15,450 bases of DNA. Source: Parvibacillus sp035426385 (GTDB lineage Bacteria; Bacteroidota; Bacteroidia; Chitinophagales; Saprospiraceae). Shown here piece by piece: positions 1 to 8,348 of the stretch. Positions within the stretch are counted from its first letter, which is position 1. Every line of letters begins with the position of its first letter. The stretch lies in contig DAOLZQ010000063.1 of the NCBI GenBank assembly GCA_035426385.1, forward strand, positions 1 through 15,450. The letters are read 5' to 3'. Below the pieces are notes generated by a model that was not told the origin of the DNA, made no database searches, and saw only the letters and a program-made list of their open reading frames with translations. Position numbers and translations under genes: made by a program.

Positions 1-1063
1 TTTTACCATTGATATCTATAAAAATCTTCCTACCCGGTACGGCATCACTGGTCTTTATATACCCCATTCCAATCGGATAGCCCAATGAAGGTGACATTGT
101 GCCTGAGGTTACTTCACCCAGCGTATTACCCTCGCTATCCAGTATCGCATAGCCATGCCTGGGCACGCGTTTTTCATTCATTTTGAATGCAGTAAGTTTT
201 TTCGTTACACCAGCACTTTTTTGTGCTGCCAGAATATCACTCGCGATGAAATGTCCCTTTTTTAGTTTAGTGATCCAACCTAGTCCAGCTTCAAGCGGAG
301 TGGTCTCATCATTGATGTCATTACCGTATAGGCAGAAGCCCATCTCGAGTCGAAGCGTATCACGTGCGCCTAAGCCTGCAGGTATCAATCCTTCCGACTT
401 TCCTTGGGTCATGATCGCATTCCACAGTTCAAGTGCATCCTTATTGTCGCAATACAGTTCATATCCGCCTGAGCCGGTGTATCCGGTAGCAGATATGAGC
501 ACATTAGAAATGCCGGCCACAGTGCCCTTCGCAAAGTTGTAATAATCAATGGTGCCCACAGGTACAGTGGTTAATGCGGATAAAATAGAAGTGGCTGCAG
601 GCCCTTGCAGCGCCAATAGAGCGGTTTGATCTGAAATATTTGTCAGTTTTACATCGTCATTGGCATATGAACTGATCCAATCCCAATCTTTCTGGATATT
701 TCCGGCATTTACCACCAGCATAAACGCCTTCTCGCCTTCCGTGCATTGATCTTCATACAGGCGATACACCAGCAGATCGTCAACAATACCACCCGTTGTA
801 TTAGGCAGACAGGAATATTGTATTTCTCCCGGTTTGAGTGCACTGACATCATTAGAGGTTACTTTATCTACTAATTCCTGTGCTTTTTTTCCCTTAACTA
901 TAAACTCACCCATATGACTTACATCAAATAAACCGGCTTTATTTCGTACAGCCAGATGTTCGTCAATAATTCCCGAATAAGATATGGGCATATTATATCC
1001 GGCAAACTCAGCCATTTTAGCGTTTAGTTCTATGTGAGTGGCGGTTAGTGGCGTTTCTTTCAT
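1..1063 (-). CDS. gcvT: Aminomethyltransferase, glycine cleavage T protein (3' end cut by window edge)
   Basis: T protein of the glycine cleavage system. It transfers the methylene carbon from the aminomethyl-lipoyl arm of H protein to tetrahydrofolate and releases ammonia, in the cytoplasm. Reading the minus strand from ATG at 1063 gives 354 uninterrupted codons before the window ends; the family is about 360-370 aa, so only about ten residues are missing. Recognisable stretches are EFAGYNMPISY (19-29), FDVSHMGEF (46-54), the folate-pocket motif GGIVDDLLVY (91-100) with the conserved Asp pair at 95-96, LALQGP (150-155), SATGYTGSGGYEL (191-203) and GLGARDTLRLEMG (230-242). The start codon overlaps the stop of the upstream cyclophilin lipoprotein gene (ATGA at 1060-1063), so translation of the two is probably coupled. 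The genes for H and P proteins are not in the window. The family assignment is firm. Confidence 0.96.
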   Translation of the reverse strand, partial: MKETPLTATHIELNAKMAEFAGYNMPISYSGIIDEHLAVRNKAGLFDVSHMGEFIVKGKKAQELVDKVTSNDVSALKPGEIQYSCLPNTTGGIVDDLLVYRLYEDQCTEGEKAFMLVVNAGNIQKDWDWISSYANDDVKLTNISDQTALLALQGPAATSILSALTTVPVGTIDYYNFAKGTVAGISNVLISATGYTGSGGYELYCDNKDALELWNAIMTQGKSEGLIPAGLGARDTLRLEMGFCLYGNDINDETTPLEAGLGWITKLKKGHFIASDILAAQKSAGVTKKLTAFKMNEKRVPRHGYAILDSEGNTLGEVTSGTMSPSLGYPIGMGYIKTSDAVPGRKIFIDINGK

Positions 1064-3069
1064 TTTATAGTTATTTTTTTAATTATGTCTCCTCTTTTTA
1101 TGTGCTTTACTACATCTTCTCCCGAAATGACTTCAGCGAAAATGGTGTAGCGGCCATCTAAATGGGGTGTGGGCGCTGAGGTGATAAAGAATTGGCAGTT
1201 TTCTGTGTTTGGCCCTGCTGAAGCCATACCTACCATTCCTGGTTTGTTGTAATAGACCATAGGTAATTCAGATCGAATGAGATAATCCAGAGAGCCGAAT
1301 CCATCGCCCCTGTTACATCCGCTTTGTATGACAAAATTGGGTACCACGCGGTGAAAAATCTTACCATTGTAGTAATTCCTTTTTACTAGTTCGATCCAGT
1401 TGGCTACACTTAGTGGTGCCACTGAAGGTAATAATCGCAAATCTATCTTGCCGCGATTAGTTATGATCTGGCATTGGGTAGAATCAGTGATGTTGTTCAG
1501 TACTGCCCAGTCAAGCATGCGAAATCCCTTATCTGGCAATGGTCTGGGAGGCAGTCCATTCCAGAAGGAGAGTGTCTTGGCTACTTCATTATACGCTTCT
1601 GCTCCTTCAGGTAATTTTATCTTCTTCAAGGCAATTTTGAAAATAGAATCACCCGGTAAGAATGTCTTAAAGTCTAACTCCGGTCTTCTAAGTGTGACTG
1701 CTGCAGTAGATGTAACTCCTACGTCGCCCGAGAGTAACCCCTCGATAAGATAGCTGAAGATTTGCTTTTTGTATGGTATATAATTTGACCTATATATCTT
1801 GGCAAAGTAAGGATTGGCTAATATATCACCATACGATTCCATACCTGCGACTTGTATGATTTTATCAGGCGCATTCTTGGTTACATCCCGGATAAATGAA
1901 AAATTAGTAACATCTCCACCAAGATATTTGATAATATCTGCTTTTCTATACACGTCCGGTAATCTCAACAATGAATCTTTGAGTATTGCATTTACACCTT
2001 GCTTCAACTGATAGTTTATCGGCGTGTAAGGGAGGTATTTGTTTACAGCACCAAGTAATTCCAGTTGGCACGCTCGATTGGTCTCCGGACTTAAGAATTT
2101 ATCGAAGTATCGCTTAGCATCCAGTTCTGAACCATGATTAAACAAGTACAATCCAGCCGCTTGTGCTATCTGATCGTCCTTGTCCTTAATGTAAGTAATG
2201 GCAAGTGTGTCTCCATCTTTATAGGACAATTGATTTACTCCATTGATAAGTGCATAGCGGAGTTGAGGATTAGAACTGGATTTTAGTTGTCCATTAATGA
2301 AATTGACTACCAGAGTGGGATTCCCTTTTGAAATTGCATTGATGAGTGGTATTCTTATGTCTGTTTTGTTGCTCACATTATATAGTGAGATGAGCGAATC
2401 TGTGAGTGACTTGAGCTCTGTTGCGGGTAGTTTTGAAAAGTAGTGAGCGGCGTATAACCGAGAATTATCTGAATATTGCTTATTGTATAGGTAGTTAAAC
2501 ATTTGACTATTACCCGCTTTGGAATACATATTCCTCAGCGCATATCGAAATACACCTTTTGCCAACCCGGAAGTAAGCAATGAGTCTGTATGTGTATATG
2601 ATTTTACCGACGTCATCAGTTGGAGGCTATTCCTGCTACCACACTTACCTAGTGCTTCCAGTATGGTGGCATTGAATAAACCACTGTTGTTCAGACTGTC
2701 GAATTTTACAAATGCATCTATCAGATAGTGCTCTGCCTTTACACTTCTCAATTGTCCCAAGACATACGCGGCGGTAGTCCGTACTTTTTCCTCAGAATCC
2801 TTGAGCAGAGGTGCGATCGAATCTATCAGAGTAGAATCACTTGAAGAGGCAAATGAATTGAGCGTGATAAATCGAATTGTTGGGTTGGCGTCATGAAGAA
2901 GTTCGAATAAGGTATCATTGGCGTGTTTGTATCCCGCCTCGAAAGCTTGCTGGACGTCTTTGCTCGTCAGATTCATGTTGAATCCAATTACATTCTTGGG
3001 ATTATTAGGTACACACGCTGAAAAGAGAGCAATGAATAAAACCAGTACGAAAAAACTACTTTTGAACAT
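1060..3069 (-). CDS. HEAT-repeat lipoprotein with C-terminal cyclophilin-type peptidylprolyl isomerase domain
   Basis: A 669-aa protein. The N-terminus is a lipoprotein signal peptide: MFKSS, a hydrophobic run, then LFSAC with the candidate lipidated Cys at residue 19, so it should be anchored in an envelope membrane. Residues about 55-350 look like HEAT/ARM helical repeats (for example TIRFITLNSF and KVRTTAAYVLGQL). Residues about 525-669 are a cyclophilin domain with FHRVVPNFVIQSG (from 572), GPNTENCQFFIT and HLDGRYTIF. Residues matching the cyclophilin A active site are present: R574 (R55), Q582 (Q63), Q626 (Q111) and F628 (F113). The Trp121 position is H636, as in many cyclosporin-insensitive bacterial forms. 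The expected role is cis-trans prolyl isomerisation in the envelope, with the repeats giving a partner-binding surface; the client is unknown. The gene overlaps gcvT by four bases. An exact -7 box lies upstream at 3139-3146. Confidence 0.9.
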   Translation of the reverse strand: MFKSSFFVLVLFIALFSACVPNNPKNVIGFNMNLTSKDVQQAFEAGYKHANDTLFELLHDANPTIRFITLNSFASSSDSTLIDSIAPLLKDSEEKVRTTAAYVLGQLRSVKAEHYLIDAFVKFDSLNNSGLFNATILEALGKCGSRNSLQLMTSVKSYTHTDSLLTSGLAKGVFRYALRNMYSKAGNSQMFNYLYNKQYSDNSRLYAAHYFSKLPATELKSLTDSLISLYNVSNKTDIRIPLINAISKGNPTLVVNFINGQLKSSSNPQLRYALINGVNQLSYKDGDTLAITYIKDKDDQIAQAAGLYLFNHGSELDAKRYFDKFLSPETNRACQLELLGAVNKYLPYTPINYQLKQGVNAILKDSLLRLPDVYRKADIIKYLGGDVTNFSFIRDVTKNAPDKIIQVAGMESYGDILANPYFAKIYRSNYIPYKKQIFSYLIEGLLSGDVGVTSTAAVTLRRPELDFKTFLPGDSIFKIALKKIKLPEGAEAYNEVAKTLSFWNGLPPRPLPDKGFRMLDWAVLNNITDSTQCQIITNRGKIDLRLLPSVAPLSVANWIELVKRNYYNGKIFHRVVPNFVIQSGCNRGDGFGSLDYLIRSELPMVYYNKPGMVGMASAGPNTENCQFFITSAPTPHLDGRYTIFAEVISGEDVVKHIKRGDIIKKITIK

Positions 3070-3138
3070 CCAAAAATGTTAATTATCTATATGGGTCAAT
3101 GGTATTGAAATGAAGGATCGCTTTATTCGTTTCAGGTA

Positions 3139-3146
3139 CAAATGTA
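3139..3146 (-). promoter_or_regulatory. Putative Bacteroidota -7 promoter box for the cyclophilin lipoprotein-gcvT unit
   Basis: The minus strand reads TACATTTG, an exact match to the Bacteroidota -7 consensus TAnnTTTG. It sits in the 103-bp gap between feoB and the lipoprotein gene and would give a leader of roughly 60 nt. I found no good TTG at the usual -33 distance; the nearest TTTTG is only 13 bp upstream. The call therefore rests on the -7 box and its position. Confidence 0.45.
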
Positions 3147-3151
3147 AGATT

Positions 3152-3165
3152 ATTTTGGGCAAAAT
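3152..3165. repeat. Short inverted repeat just downstream of feoB
   Basis: A perfect 6-bp inverted repeat with a 2-bp spacer (ATTTTG-GG-CAAAAT on the plus strand). It lies 8 bp past the feoB stop and a few bases upstream of the predicted -7 box of the lipoprotein gene. It is AT-rich with a very short loop and no T-tract. It may be part of a weak feoB terminator, a regulator site, or chance. Confidence 0.3.
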
Positions 3166-3172
3166 CGGCCTT

Positions 3173-5239
3173 TCACGACCAACTGCTCAAGATCTGATAC
3201 ACGATGAGACTTGCAAGATAGGCAAATCCGCTGTAAGCGAATAATTGGATCATGGGCCATTTCCAGCTACCGGTTTCCTTTTTGACCACTGCCAATGTAC
3301 TCAGACATTGGAGTGCAAATATATAAAAGACGATCAGTGATGCTGAGGTCGCCAAATTAAATACCTTCTTGCCCGTGTTGGGATTGACCTGCTTAGCCAG
3401 CATTGCTGACAGGTTTTCAGGAGAATCATCTTGCTGAGCACTATAGATAGTCGCAATAGTACCGACGAATACCTCACGTGCTGCAAAAGAGGTGATGAGT
3501 GCTATTCCTATCTTCCAGTCGAATCCCAATGGCTTGATCACCGGTTCTATCCACTGGCCCATGAGACCTGCATAGGAATTCTCAAGTCTTATGGCTTCTA
3601 CATTGGCAAGCTGTTCACCCGGCTTTGGATTTTCAAGTCTTATTTTTTGAGCTGCTTCTGCCTGCGCCATTCTGTCTCCGGGTCCATAAGATGCCAGTGC
3701 CCATAGTACTACTGATATCATCAGAATGATCTTACCAGCTTCAGAAATAAAAGACCTTATCTTCTCATACACATTGTGATATATATTTTTTAAAATAGGG
3801 AGCTTATAATCCGGTAACTCAAGCATCATCTGACTGGGCTCGTCTGATTTTACCATTTTTTTAAGTAAAAAAGCCACAAAGAGGGCAAAAAGCGTACTAA
3901 TTACATAGATAGAAAAGAAGGCCAACCCTCTTTTATTAATAAAGCCCCACATAAAGCCGGCAGGTATGACATAGGCAATAAGAAGAGAATATACAGGCAG
4001 ACGTGCACTGCAACTGATGAGAGGTGTAGCCATAATGGTAATCAGTCTCTCCTTGGCATTACCGATAGTTCGTGTACTCAGTATTGCAGGGACCGCACAG
4101 GCGCCCCCTGAGATCAGTGCTACTATACTGCGGCCATTCAATCCGAATTTTCGCATTAGAAAATTAAACAAAAAGACCACCCGTGTCATGTAGCCTGTCT
4201 CTTCCAGTATGCTTATGAATATAAATAGCAGCGCTATCTGAGGCACGAAGACGATTATTCCACTTAGTCCCGGTATGATGCCATTTGCGATGAGATTAGT
4301 AACCCATCCTGGCGGTAATAACTGATGAACCCAGCCTACGACGTAGGTAAATGAAGTCTCCAGCATATCAATGGGCTTTTCAGCGAGATTAAATATAGAC
4401 TGGAAGATGAGCCACAGAATGATGATAAATACAATTATCCCCCAGAAGGGATGTAGCAGTACTTTATCCAGTTTCTGAGTAAGCTCATTGGAAGGTGTTG
4501 GAGATTTGCGCAGTTCAGGCGCCAGCATCAGAGGTTCCAACTTTTCAAACCGAAACATGGTATCCCACACCTGCAGTCCCAAAGCCGACTTATGGAGCGT
4601 ACTATTATTAACTATATCTACTAGTTCCCTATATTCAGGAGCTTCAGGCCCGGTATTTAATTCAGACCACTCAGCCCGTCTCAAAAGTTCATCTTTTGGG
4701 AAGAAAGATTTGGAACTAAGGCCGGTCTCCGGGTTTTCAAGTACGCTGTTGATTAATGTCTTGAGTGCCACTAATCCCTGTCCTGTCTTCGAACTGATCT
4801 CAAGTGTAGGTAAATCAAAAAACTCATTGATTAGCTTGACTTTTGGCGCAAAGTTGAGATCACGGTCCGCCATATTGAGCGCGATAATGAGCGGAATTTT
4901 TAAGTCTATTAATTGAGTGAGAAATAACAGATGTCGTTCTAAATGTTCTATATCCACCAGATAAATAGCCAAATCCGGATAGGCCTTTTCCTCAGGCTGG
5001 AGCAAGACAGAAGTTACTATTTTCTCATCCAGTGAAATCGCATGAAGACTATATGAGCCCGGAAAATCAATCAGATCAGCTTTAATATTCTTACCTAGCG
5101 ATAGCTTGCCGACTTTCTTCTCCACCGTAACACCGCCAAAATTCCCGGTCTTTTGTTTCAATCCGGTCAGCGCATTGAATAGCGATGATTTTCCACTATT
5201 GGGGTTGCCAAAGAGGCCTATTTTCTTGTGAGTGAGCAT
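3173..5239 (-). CDS. feoB: Ferrous iron transporter FeoB (GTP-gated inner-membrane permease)
   Basis: Imports Fe2+ across the inner membrane. From the preferred start (ATG at 5239) the protein has 688 residues. The N-terminal G domain shows GNPNSGKSS (G1, 11-19), GVTVE with the switch-I Thr at 38 (G2), DFPG (G3, 58-61), NMAD (G4, 122-125) and SSKTG (G5, 149-153). A linker to about 260 precedes the permease, whose transmembrane segments begin near 265. Gate motifs are visible: LEETGYMTR followed by GGACAVPAI with the conserved pore Cys at 381, then PLISCSARLPVY, and later AREVFVGTIATIY. The frame is open to an upstream ATG at 5302, but that start would overlap feoA by 44 bp and add 21 residues unlike the family. 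Starting at 5239 puts the G1 motif where FeoB proteins normally have it and leaves a 19-bp gap after feoA. The gene is probably cotranscribed with feoA. Confidence 0.96.
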   Translation of the reverse strand: MLTHKKIGLFGNPNSGKSSLFNALTGLKQKTGNFGGVTVEKKVGKLSLGKNIKADLIDFPGSYSLHAISLDEKIVTSVLLQPEEKAYPDLAIYLVDIEHLERHLLFLTQLIDLKIPLIIALNMADRDLNFAPKVKLINEFFDLPTLEISSKTGQGLVALKTLINSVLENPETGLSSKSFFPKDELLRRAEWSELNTGPEAPEYRELVDIVNNSTLHKSALGLQVWDTMFRFEKLEPLMLAPELRKSPTPSNELTQKLDKVLLHPFWGIIVFIIILWLIFQSIFNLAEKPIDMLETSFTYVVGWVHQLLPPGWVTNLIANGIIPGLSGIIVFVPQIALLFIFISILEETGYMTRVVFLFNFLMRKFGLNGRSIVALISGGACAVPAILSTRTIGNAKERLITIMATPLISCSARLPVYSLLIAYVIPAGFMWGFINKRGLAFFSIYVISTLFALFVAFLLKKMVKSDEPSQMMLELPDYKLPILKNIYHNVYEKIRSFISEAGKIILMISVVLWALASYGPGDRMAQAEAAQKIRLENPKPGEQLANVEAIRLENSYAGLMGQWIEPVIKPLGFDWKIGIALITSFAAREVFVGTIATIYSAQQDDSPENLSAMLAKQVNPNTGKKVFNLATSASLIVFYIFALQCLSTLAVVKKETGSWKWPMIQLFAYSGFAYLASLIVYQILSSWS

Positions 5240-5258
5240 CCCTAGACCAGCCGTATTA

Positions 5259-5525
5259 TTAATTGATGATGATGACAGCAGCTTCCTGTGGGCTGAGAGC
5301 AATATTGAGTGATCCTATACTCAAATACAATAATTGATCAAAATAACTTCTGCGTATGACACGCACTCGTGCATGCGGAAAGACACCCATACTGATAAGT
5401 TTAGGAGCTATTTTTTCATTCTCTATAGTCAGAATGATTGCCTCTTCACCTATTTTAAGTGTACTTAACTTTCTCATTGTATTGACATCGACGGGCAAAT
5501 GTACAGAAAGTATCTCTTTAGACAT
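5259..5525 (-). CDS. feoA: Ferrous iron transport accessory protein FeoA
   Basis: A small (88 aa) cytoplasmic SH3-like protein that assists FeoB. The typical FeoA pattern is present: TLKIGEEAII near residues 22-31, then KLISMGVFPHARVRVIRR (residues 42-59), with the conserved L-x-x-M-G and the R-V-R-V strand. The C-terminal part (GSLNIALSPQEAAVIII) matches the usual G-x-x-I-A-L-x-x-x-x-A stretch. It directly precedes feoB on the same strand. In many Bacteroidota FeoA and FeoB are fused; here they are separate genes with a short spacer. A plausible promoter lies immediately upstream (5552-5583). Confidence 0.93.
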   Translation of the reverse strand: MSKEILSVHLPVDVNTMRKLSTLKIGEEAIILTIENEKIAPKLISMGVFPHARVRVIRRSYFDQLLYLSIGSLNIALSPQEAAVIIIN

Positions 5526-5551
5526 AATCTAAATAAGAAGTCATCTATTGG

Positions 5552-5583
5552 CAATTGTATTCTCAAAACACATCATTTATCAA
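5552..5583 (-). promoter_or_regulatory. Putative Bacteroidota-type promoter for feoAB
   Basis: On the minus strand, TTG (5581-5583) is followed after 21 bp by TACAATTG (5552-5559), one mismatch from TAnnTTTG. The spacing fits the Bacteroidota sigma factor, and the predicted leader before the feoA ATG is about 20 nt. The -33 element lies in the last codons of the upstream outer-membrane protein gene, so feoAB may be transcribed both from here and by read-through. I could not identify a Fur or DtxR-like operator. Confidence 0.4.
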
Positions 5584-6088
5584 TAAAGAAATATCTAAAG
5601 TTAATCCCAAAATTCATTTTTGAAATGTTAACCGCATTAGGGCCAAAAGCCCTCAAGTAAGAAAAGCTGGGTTCGATGGCAAATCGGAAAGTCGCAGGTA
5701 TAGAGTAGCCAATTTCTCCTAAGACATTCGGAACATATTGATAATACAGATCCACCTCGCTGCCGGCTGCTACAAAGGCGCGTTGCCAGAAGTAATATTT
5801 GAGGTACACTGCAAGAGTCCTGTTATTACTGATGGTGACCTTGCTCGGTGTCGTTAACTTTGAATAATCCAGTTGAAGTCTGGCGCCCAATCCCAAATTT
5901 TTTGCAAAGTAATACTCCAGTGATGGTCTTACTTTTATTCCCAAATCAGCTTCCTCACTCAAGGTCGTGAAGAGATCGATTCCCAGACCGGTGGAAAAGG
6001 TATGTCTTGGTATTTCCTGTGCATTCACTTTTATAGCGGTGATAGCTATAGTGACTGTAATTACAACTCTCCATAACAGTGTCGACAT
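5573..6088 (-). CDS. Predicted small outer-membrane beta-barrel protein
   Basis: A protein of about 171 aa. It has a Sec signal peptide (MSTLLWRVVITVTIAITAIKVNA, cut before QE; residue 23) and then a succession of amphipathic strands with alternating aromatic residues (VRPSLEYYFAKNLGLGARLQLDY, AVYLKYYFWQRAFVAAGSEVDLYY), ending in MNFGINFRYFF near the C-terminus. This is the pattern of an 8-stranded OmpW/OmpA-like or 'outer membrane beta-barrel' family protein, but I cannot name a family with certainty. I prefer ATG at 6088. The frame also opens at a GTG at 6106, which would add six residues ahead of the signal peptide. The gene lies 47 bp upstream of feoA on the same strand, so it could be cotranscribed. 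A link to iron uptake is only a guess. Confidence 0.75.
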   Translation of the reverse strand: MSTLLWRVVITVTIAITAIKVNAQEIPRHTFSTGLGIDLFTTLSEEADLGIKVRPSLEYYFAKNLGLGARLQLDYSKLTTPSKVTISNNRTLAVYLKYYFWQRAFVAAGSEVDLYYQYVPNVLGEIGYSIPATFRFAIEPSFSYLRAFGPNAVNISKMNFGINFRYFFIDK

Positions 6089-6148
6089 GAAACGTGAATT
6101 TATCACCTAAAAGTAGTAGAATTAATTTTTCCTGAACAACTAATATGC

Positions 6149-6185
6149 TTTTGACGGCTATTCTCGTCATAAGCTGCTATTTTCG
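6149..6185 (+). promoter_or_regulatory. Putative promoter for glyS
   Basis: TTTTG (6149-6153) is followed after 24 bp by TATTTTCG (6178-6185), one mismatch from the Bacteroidota -7 box TAnnTTTG. The spacer is slightly longer than usual. Transcription would begin near 6192, leaving a leader of about 24 nt before the glyS ATG at 6216. No Shine-Dalgarno sequence is evident. Confidence 0.4.
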
Positions 6186-6215
6186 CACCTTCAATTATCA
6201 AAAGAAAGAACCGAT

Positions 6216-7784
6216 ATGTCAGCACATATAGAAGATTTTAAGCGAATAGTAGGCTTTGCCAAGGAATATGGTTTCATCTATCCCTCGAGTGAAATATACG
6301 ATGGGCTTAGTGCTGTATATGACTATGGACCTCTTGGTATTGAATTAAAGAATAATATTCGCAAGTACTGGTGGCAGTCTATGGTGCAGCTTCATGACAA
6401 TATAGTAGGCATTGATTCTGCGATTTTTATGCATCCCCAGATTTGGAAAGCAAGTGGACACGTAGATGCTTTTAATGATCCGCTGATTGATAATAAGGAC
6501 AGCAAGAAGCGCTTTCGGGCAGATCAGTTGGTAGAGAACTATATGGACAAGCTGGAGGATAAGGCTAATAAGGAAATCGAAAAGGCAGCCAAGAGATTTG
6601 GTGAATCATTTGATGCTGCACTGTATCGCACGACCAACCCTCGGGTAGTGCAAATATGGGAAGAACACGAATCTGTTCGGACAAGACTGGCTGATGCTAT
6701 GAGTACTGGGGATATGCCGGCACTAAAGCAACTGATCGAAGACCTGCAGATAGTTGACCCCGACAGTGGGAGTAAAAACTGGACTGATGTAAGACAGTTT
6801 AATCTGATGTTCTCCACACAACTGGGTAATATTGCAGGTGAAGAAGGCAAGTTATACCTTCGACCGGAGACAGCTCAGGGTATTTTCGTCAATTTTGTCA
6901 ATGTACAAAAGACTTCAAGACAAAAAATCCCATTTGGTATTGCTCAGACCGGTAAGGCATTTCGCAATGAAATCGTCGCTCGACAATTTATTTTCAGAAT
7001 GCGGGAATTTGAGCAGATGGAGATGCAATTTTTCGTCACACCCGGGACCGAAATGCAATGGTATGAACACTGGAAGAAGTTTCGACTTTCATGGCATCTG
7101 GCACTCGGTACACCAGCAGAGAAACTGAGGTACCACGATCATGATAACTTGTCTCATTATGCAAATGCTGCTGTGGATATACAGTTTGAATTTCCATTTG
7201 GTTTCAAAGAACTGGAAGGAATTCACAGCCGGACCGACTTTGATTTAAAAAGCCATCAAGAACTGTCGGGTAAGAAACTGGCCTATTTTGATCAGGAGCG
7301 AGATGAGTCTTACATTCCTTACGTGGTAGAAACTTCTATTGGTCTAGATAGAATGTTTCTCGCGCTACTCAGCGAGGGCCTGCGTGAAGAGACTGTCCCG
7401 GACGCTAAGGGTGCTGATTCTACACGGTTGGTTTTCAAGATAAATCCCGCGCTTGCTCCGGTGAAATGTGCTGTATTACCACTCGTCAAGAATAAAGAAG
7501 AGCTTACCTCAAAAGCGAGAGCCATCTATGAGGAATTAAAATGGCAATTCCCTTGCCAGTATGATGATAAAGATGCGATAGGCAGACGCTATAGACGCCA
7601 GGATGCTATCGGTACGCCGCTTTGCATCACAGTTGATTTCGAGACACTCGAGGATGATACTGTAACTCTGAGAGACCGAGATACCTTAATCCAGCAACGA
7701 GTGCCCATAGATCAACTGGCCACACTCATACATGAAAGGACTAACTTAGAACAGATCTTGAAGAAACTGTCTACTGCCCAATAG
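6216..7784 (+). CDS. glyS: Glycine--tRNA ligase (single-chain, class II)
   Basis: Charges tRNA-Gly with glycine in the cytoplasm. This is the alpha2-type enzyme found in eukaryotes, archaea and some bacteria, not the GlyQ/GlyS heterotetramer. Of 522 residues, motif 1 is VYDYGPLGIELKNNI (34-48), RPETAQG is at 216-222, motif 2 is GKAFRNEI (246-253) and motif 3 is SIGLDRM (374-380). The C-terminal anticodon-binding domain spans about 415-505. Between FRADQL and FNLMFST (about 106-200) there is a long charged helical insert with no cysteines, as in Bacteroidota homologues, instead of the CxxC-containing segment seen in many other bacterial enzymes. The start is the first ATG and gives a normal N-terminus. 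The last 14 bases overlap the end of the opposing FMN reductase gene. Confidence 0.97.
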   Translation: MSAHIEDFKRIVGFAKEYGFIYPSSEIYDGLSAVYDYGPLGIELKNNIRKYWWQSMVQLHDNIVGIDSAIFMHPQIWKASGHVDAFNDPLIDNKDSKKRFRADQLVENYMDKLEDKANKEIEKAAKRFGESFDAALYRTTNPRVVQIWEEHESVRTRLADAMSTGDMPALKQLIEDLQIVDPDSGSKNWTDVRQFNLMFSTQLGNIAGEEGKLYLRPETAQGIFVNFVNVQKTSRQKIPFGIAQTGKAFRNEIVARQFIFRMREFEQMEMQFFVTPGTEMQWYEHWKKFRLSWHLALGTPAEKLRYHDHDNLSHYANAAVDIQFEFPFGFKELEGIHSRTDFDLKSHQELSGKKLAYFDQERDESYIPYVVETSIGLDRMFLALLSEGLREETVPDAKGADSTRLVFKINPALAPVKCAVLPLVKNKEELTSKARAIYEELKWQFPCQYDDKDAIGRRYRRQDAIGTPLCITVDFETLEDDTVTLRDRDTLIQQRVPIDQLATLIHERTNLEQILKKLSTAQ

Positions 7785-8331
7785 GCTGCTGATAGATGGT
7801 TTTGCTCAGCCAAATAAATTCACGGATGAAATTATCGATTTGACGCTGAAAAGTGGGATCAACTAGTGTGCCGTCCTCTTCAAACAGTTTATGCACCCTG
7901 GGAATTACCAGCATGGTCGCACTGGGGATACCAAAATGAGCTATTGAGAGTAATTGAAGTTGCTGTGCAGCGCGCATGCCTCCCAGCGCACCATCAGAGG
8001 CAGTTACGATCCCAATAGGTTTGTGACTGAACTTAGGAAAATGGTTGAGCAGGTTCTTTAAAGCAGGTGTATAACAGCCATTGTATTCAGGAGTCACCAG
8101 TATAAAAGCATCCGTGGCATATATAGTGCTAACTAAATCTGTAAGGTGCTCCGGTGCATCTCCTTCATCCTGATATACCTGGATATCAAGCGGTATATCA
8201 TAATCACGTACATCTATGATGGTGATTTTGTCTTCACTGAGTTCCTTGGCTAACCTGTCTTCGAGATGCTTTACCGCCCGAAAAGTGATACTGGCTCTAT
8301 TTTGGCTTCCTGAAATTATTGTATAATTCAT
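7771..8331 (-). CDS. NAD(P)H-dependent FMN reductase-family flavoprotein
   Basis: A flavodoxin-like reductase of 186 aa, similar in layout to the ChrR/YieF and SsuE-like NADPH-dependent FMN reductases. It is expected to bind FMN and pass electrons from NAD(P)H to free flavin, quinones or other acceptors; the true acceptor cannot be told. The phosphate-binding loop is ISGSQNRASITF (6-17). The family signature is VTPEYNGCYTPALKNLLNHF (79-98), and TASDGALGGMRAAQQL (110-125) is the second FMN loop. It is the last gene of a minus-strand group, 17 bp after the GH57 gene and downstream of tryptophan 2,3-dioxygenase. The last four codons and stop lie inside the 3' end of glyS on the other strand, so the two genes end tail-to-tail with no room for a separate terminator. 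Confidence 0.87.
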   Translation of the reverse strand: MNYTIISGSQNRASITFRAVKHLEDRLAKELSEDKITIIDVRDYDIPLDIQVYQDEGDAPEHLTDLVSTIYATDAFILVTPEYNGCYTPALKNLLNHFPKFSHKPIGIVTASDGALGGMRAAQQLQLLSIAHFGIPSATMLVIPRVHKLFEEDGTLVDPTFQRQIDNFIREFIWLSKTIYQQPIGQ

Positions 8332-8348
8332 TACAGTTCGATTTTGGA

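Noticed and set aside
183..542. Open frame of 119 codons on the plus strand
   Set aside because: It is antisense to gcvT, which has all family motifs in the other strand.
4488..4916. Open frame of 142 codons on the plus strand
   Set aside because: It is antisense to the feoB G domain and linker, with low-complexity Ser-rich translation and no start signal.
5240..5302. Longer FeoB N-terminus starting at 5302
   Set aside because: It would overlap feoA by 44 bp and add 21 Ser-rich residues not seen in FeoB proteins. The ATG at 5239 fits the family.
5955..6170. Open frame of 71 codons on the minus strand
   Set aside because: It overlaps the start of the outer-membrane protein in another frame. 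The latter has a proper signal peptide and barrel pattern; this one has nothing recognisable.
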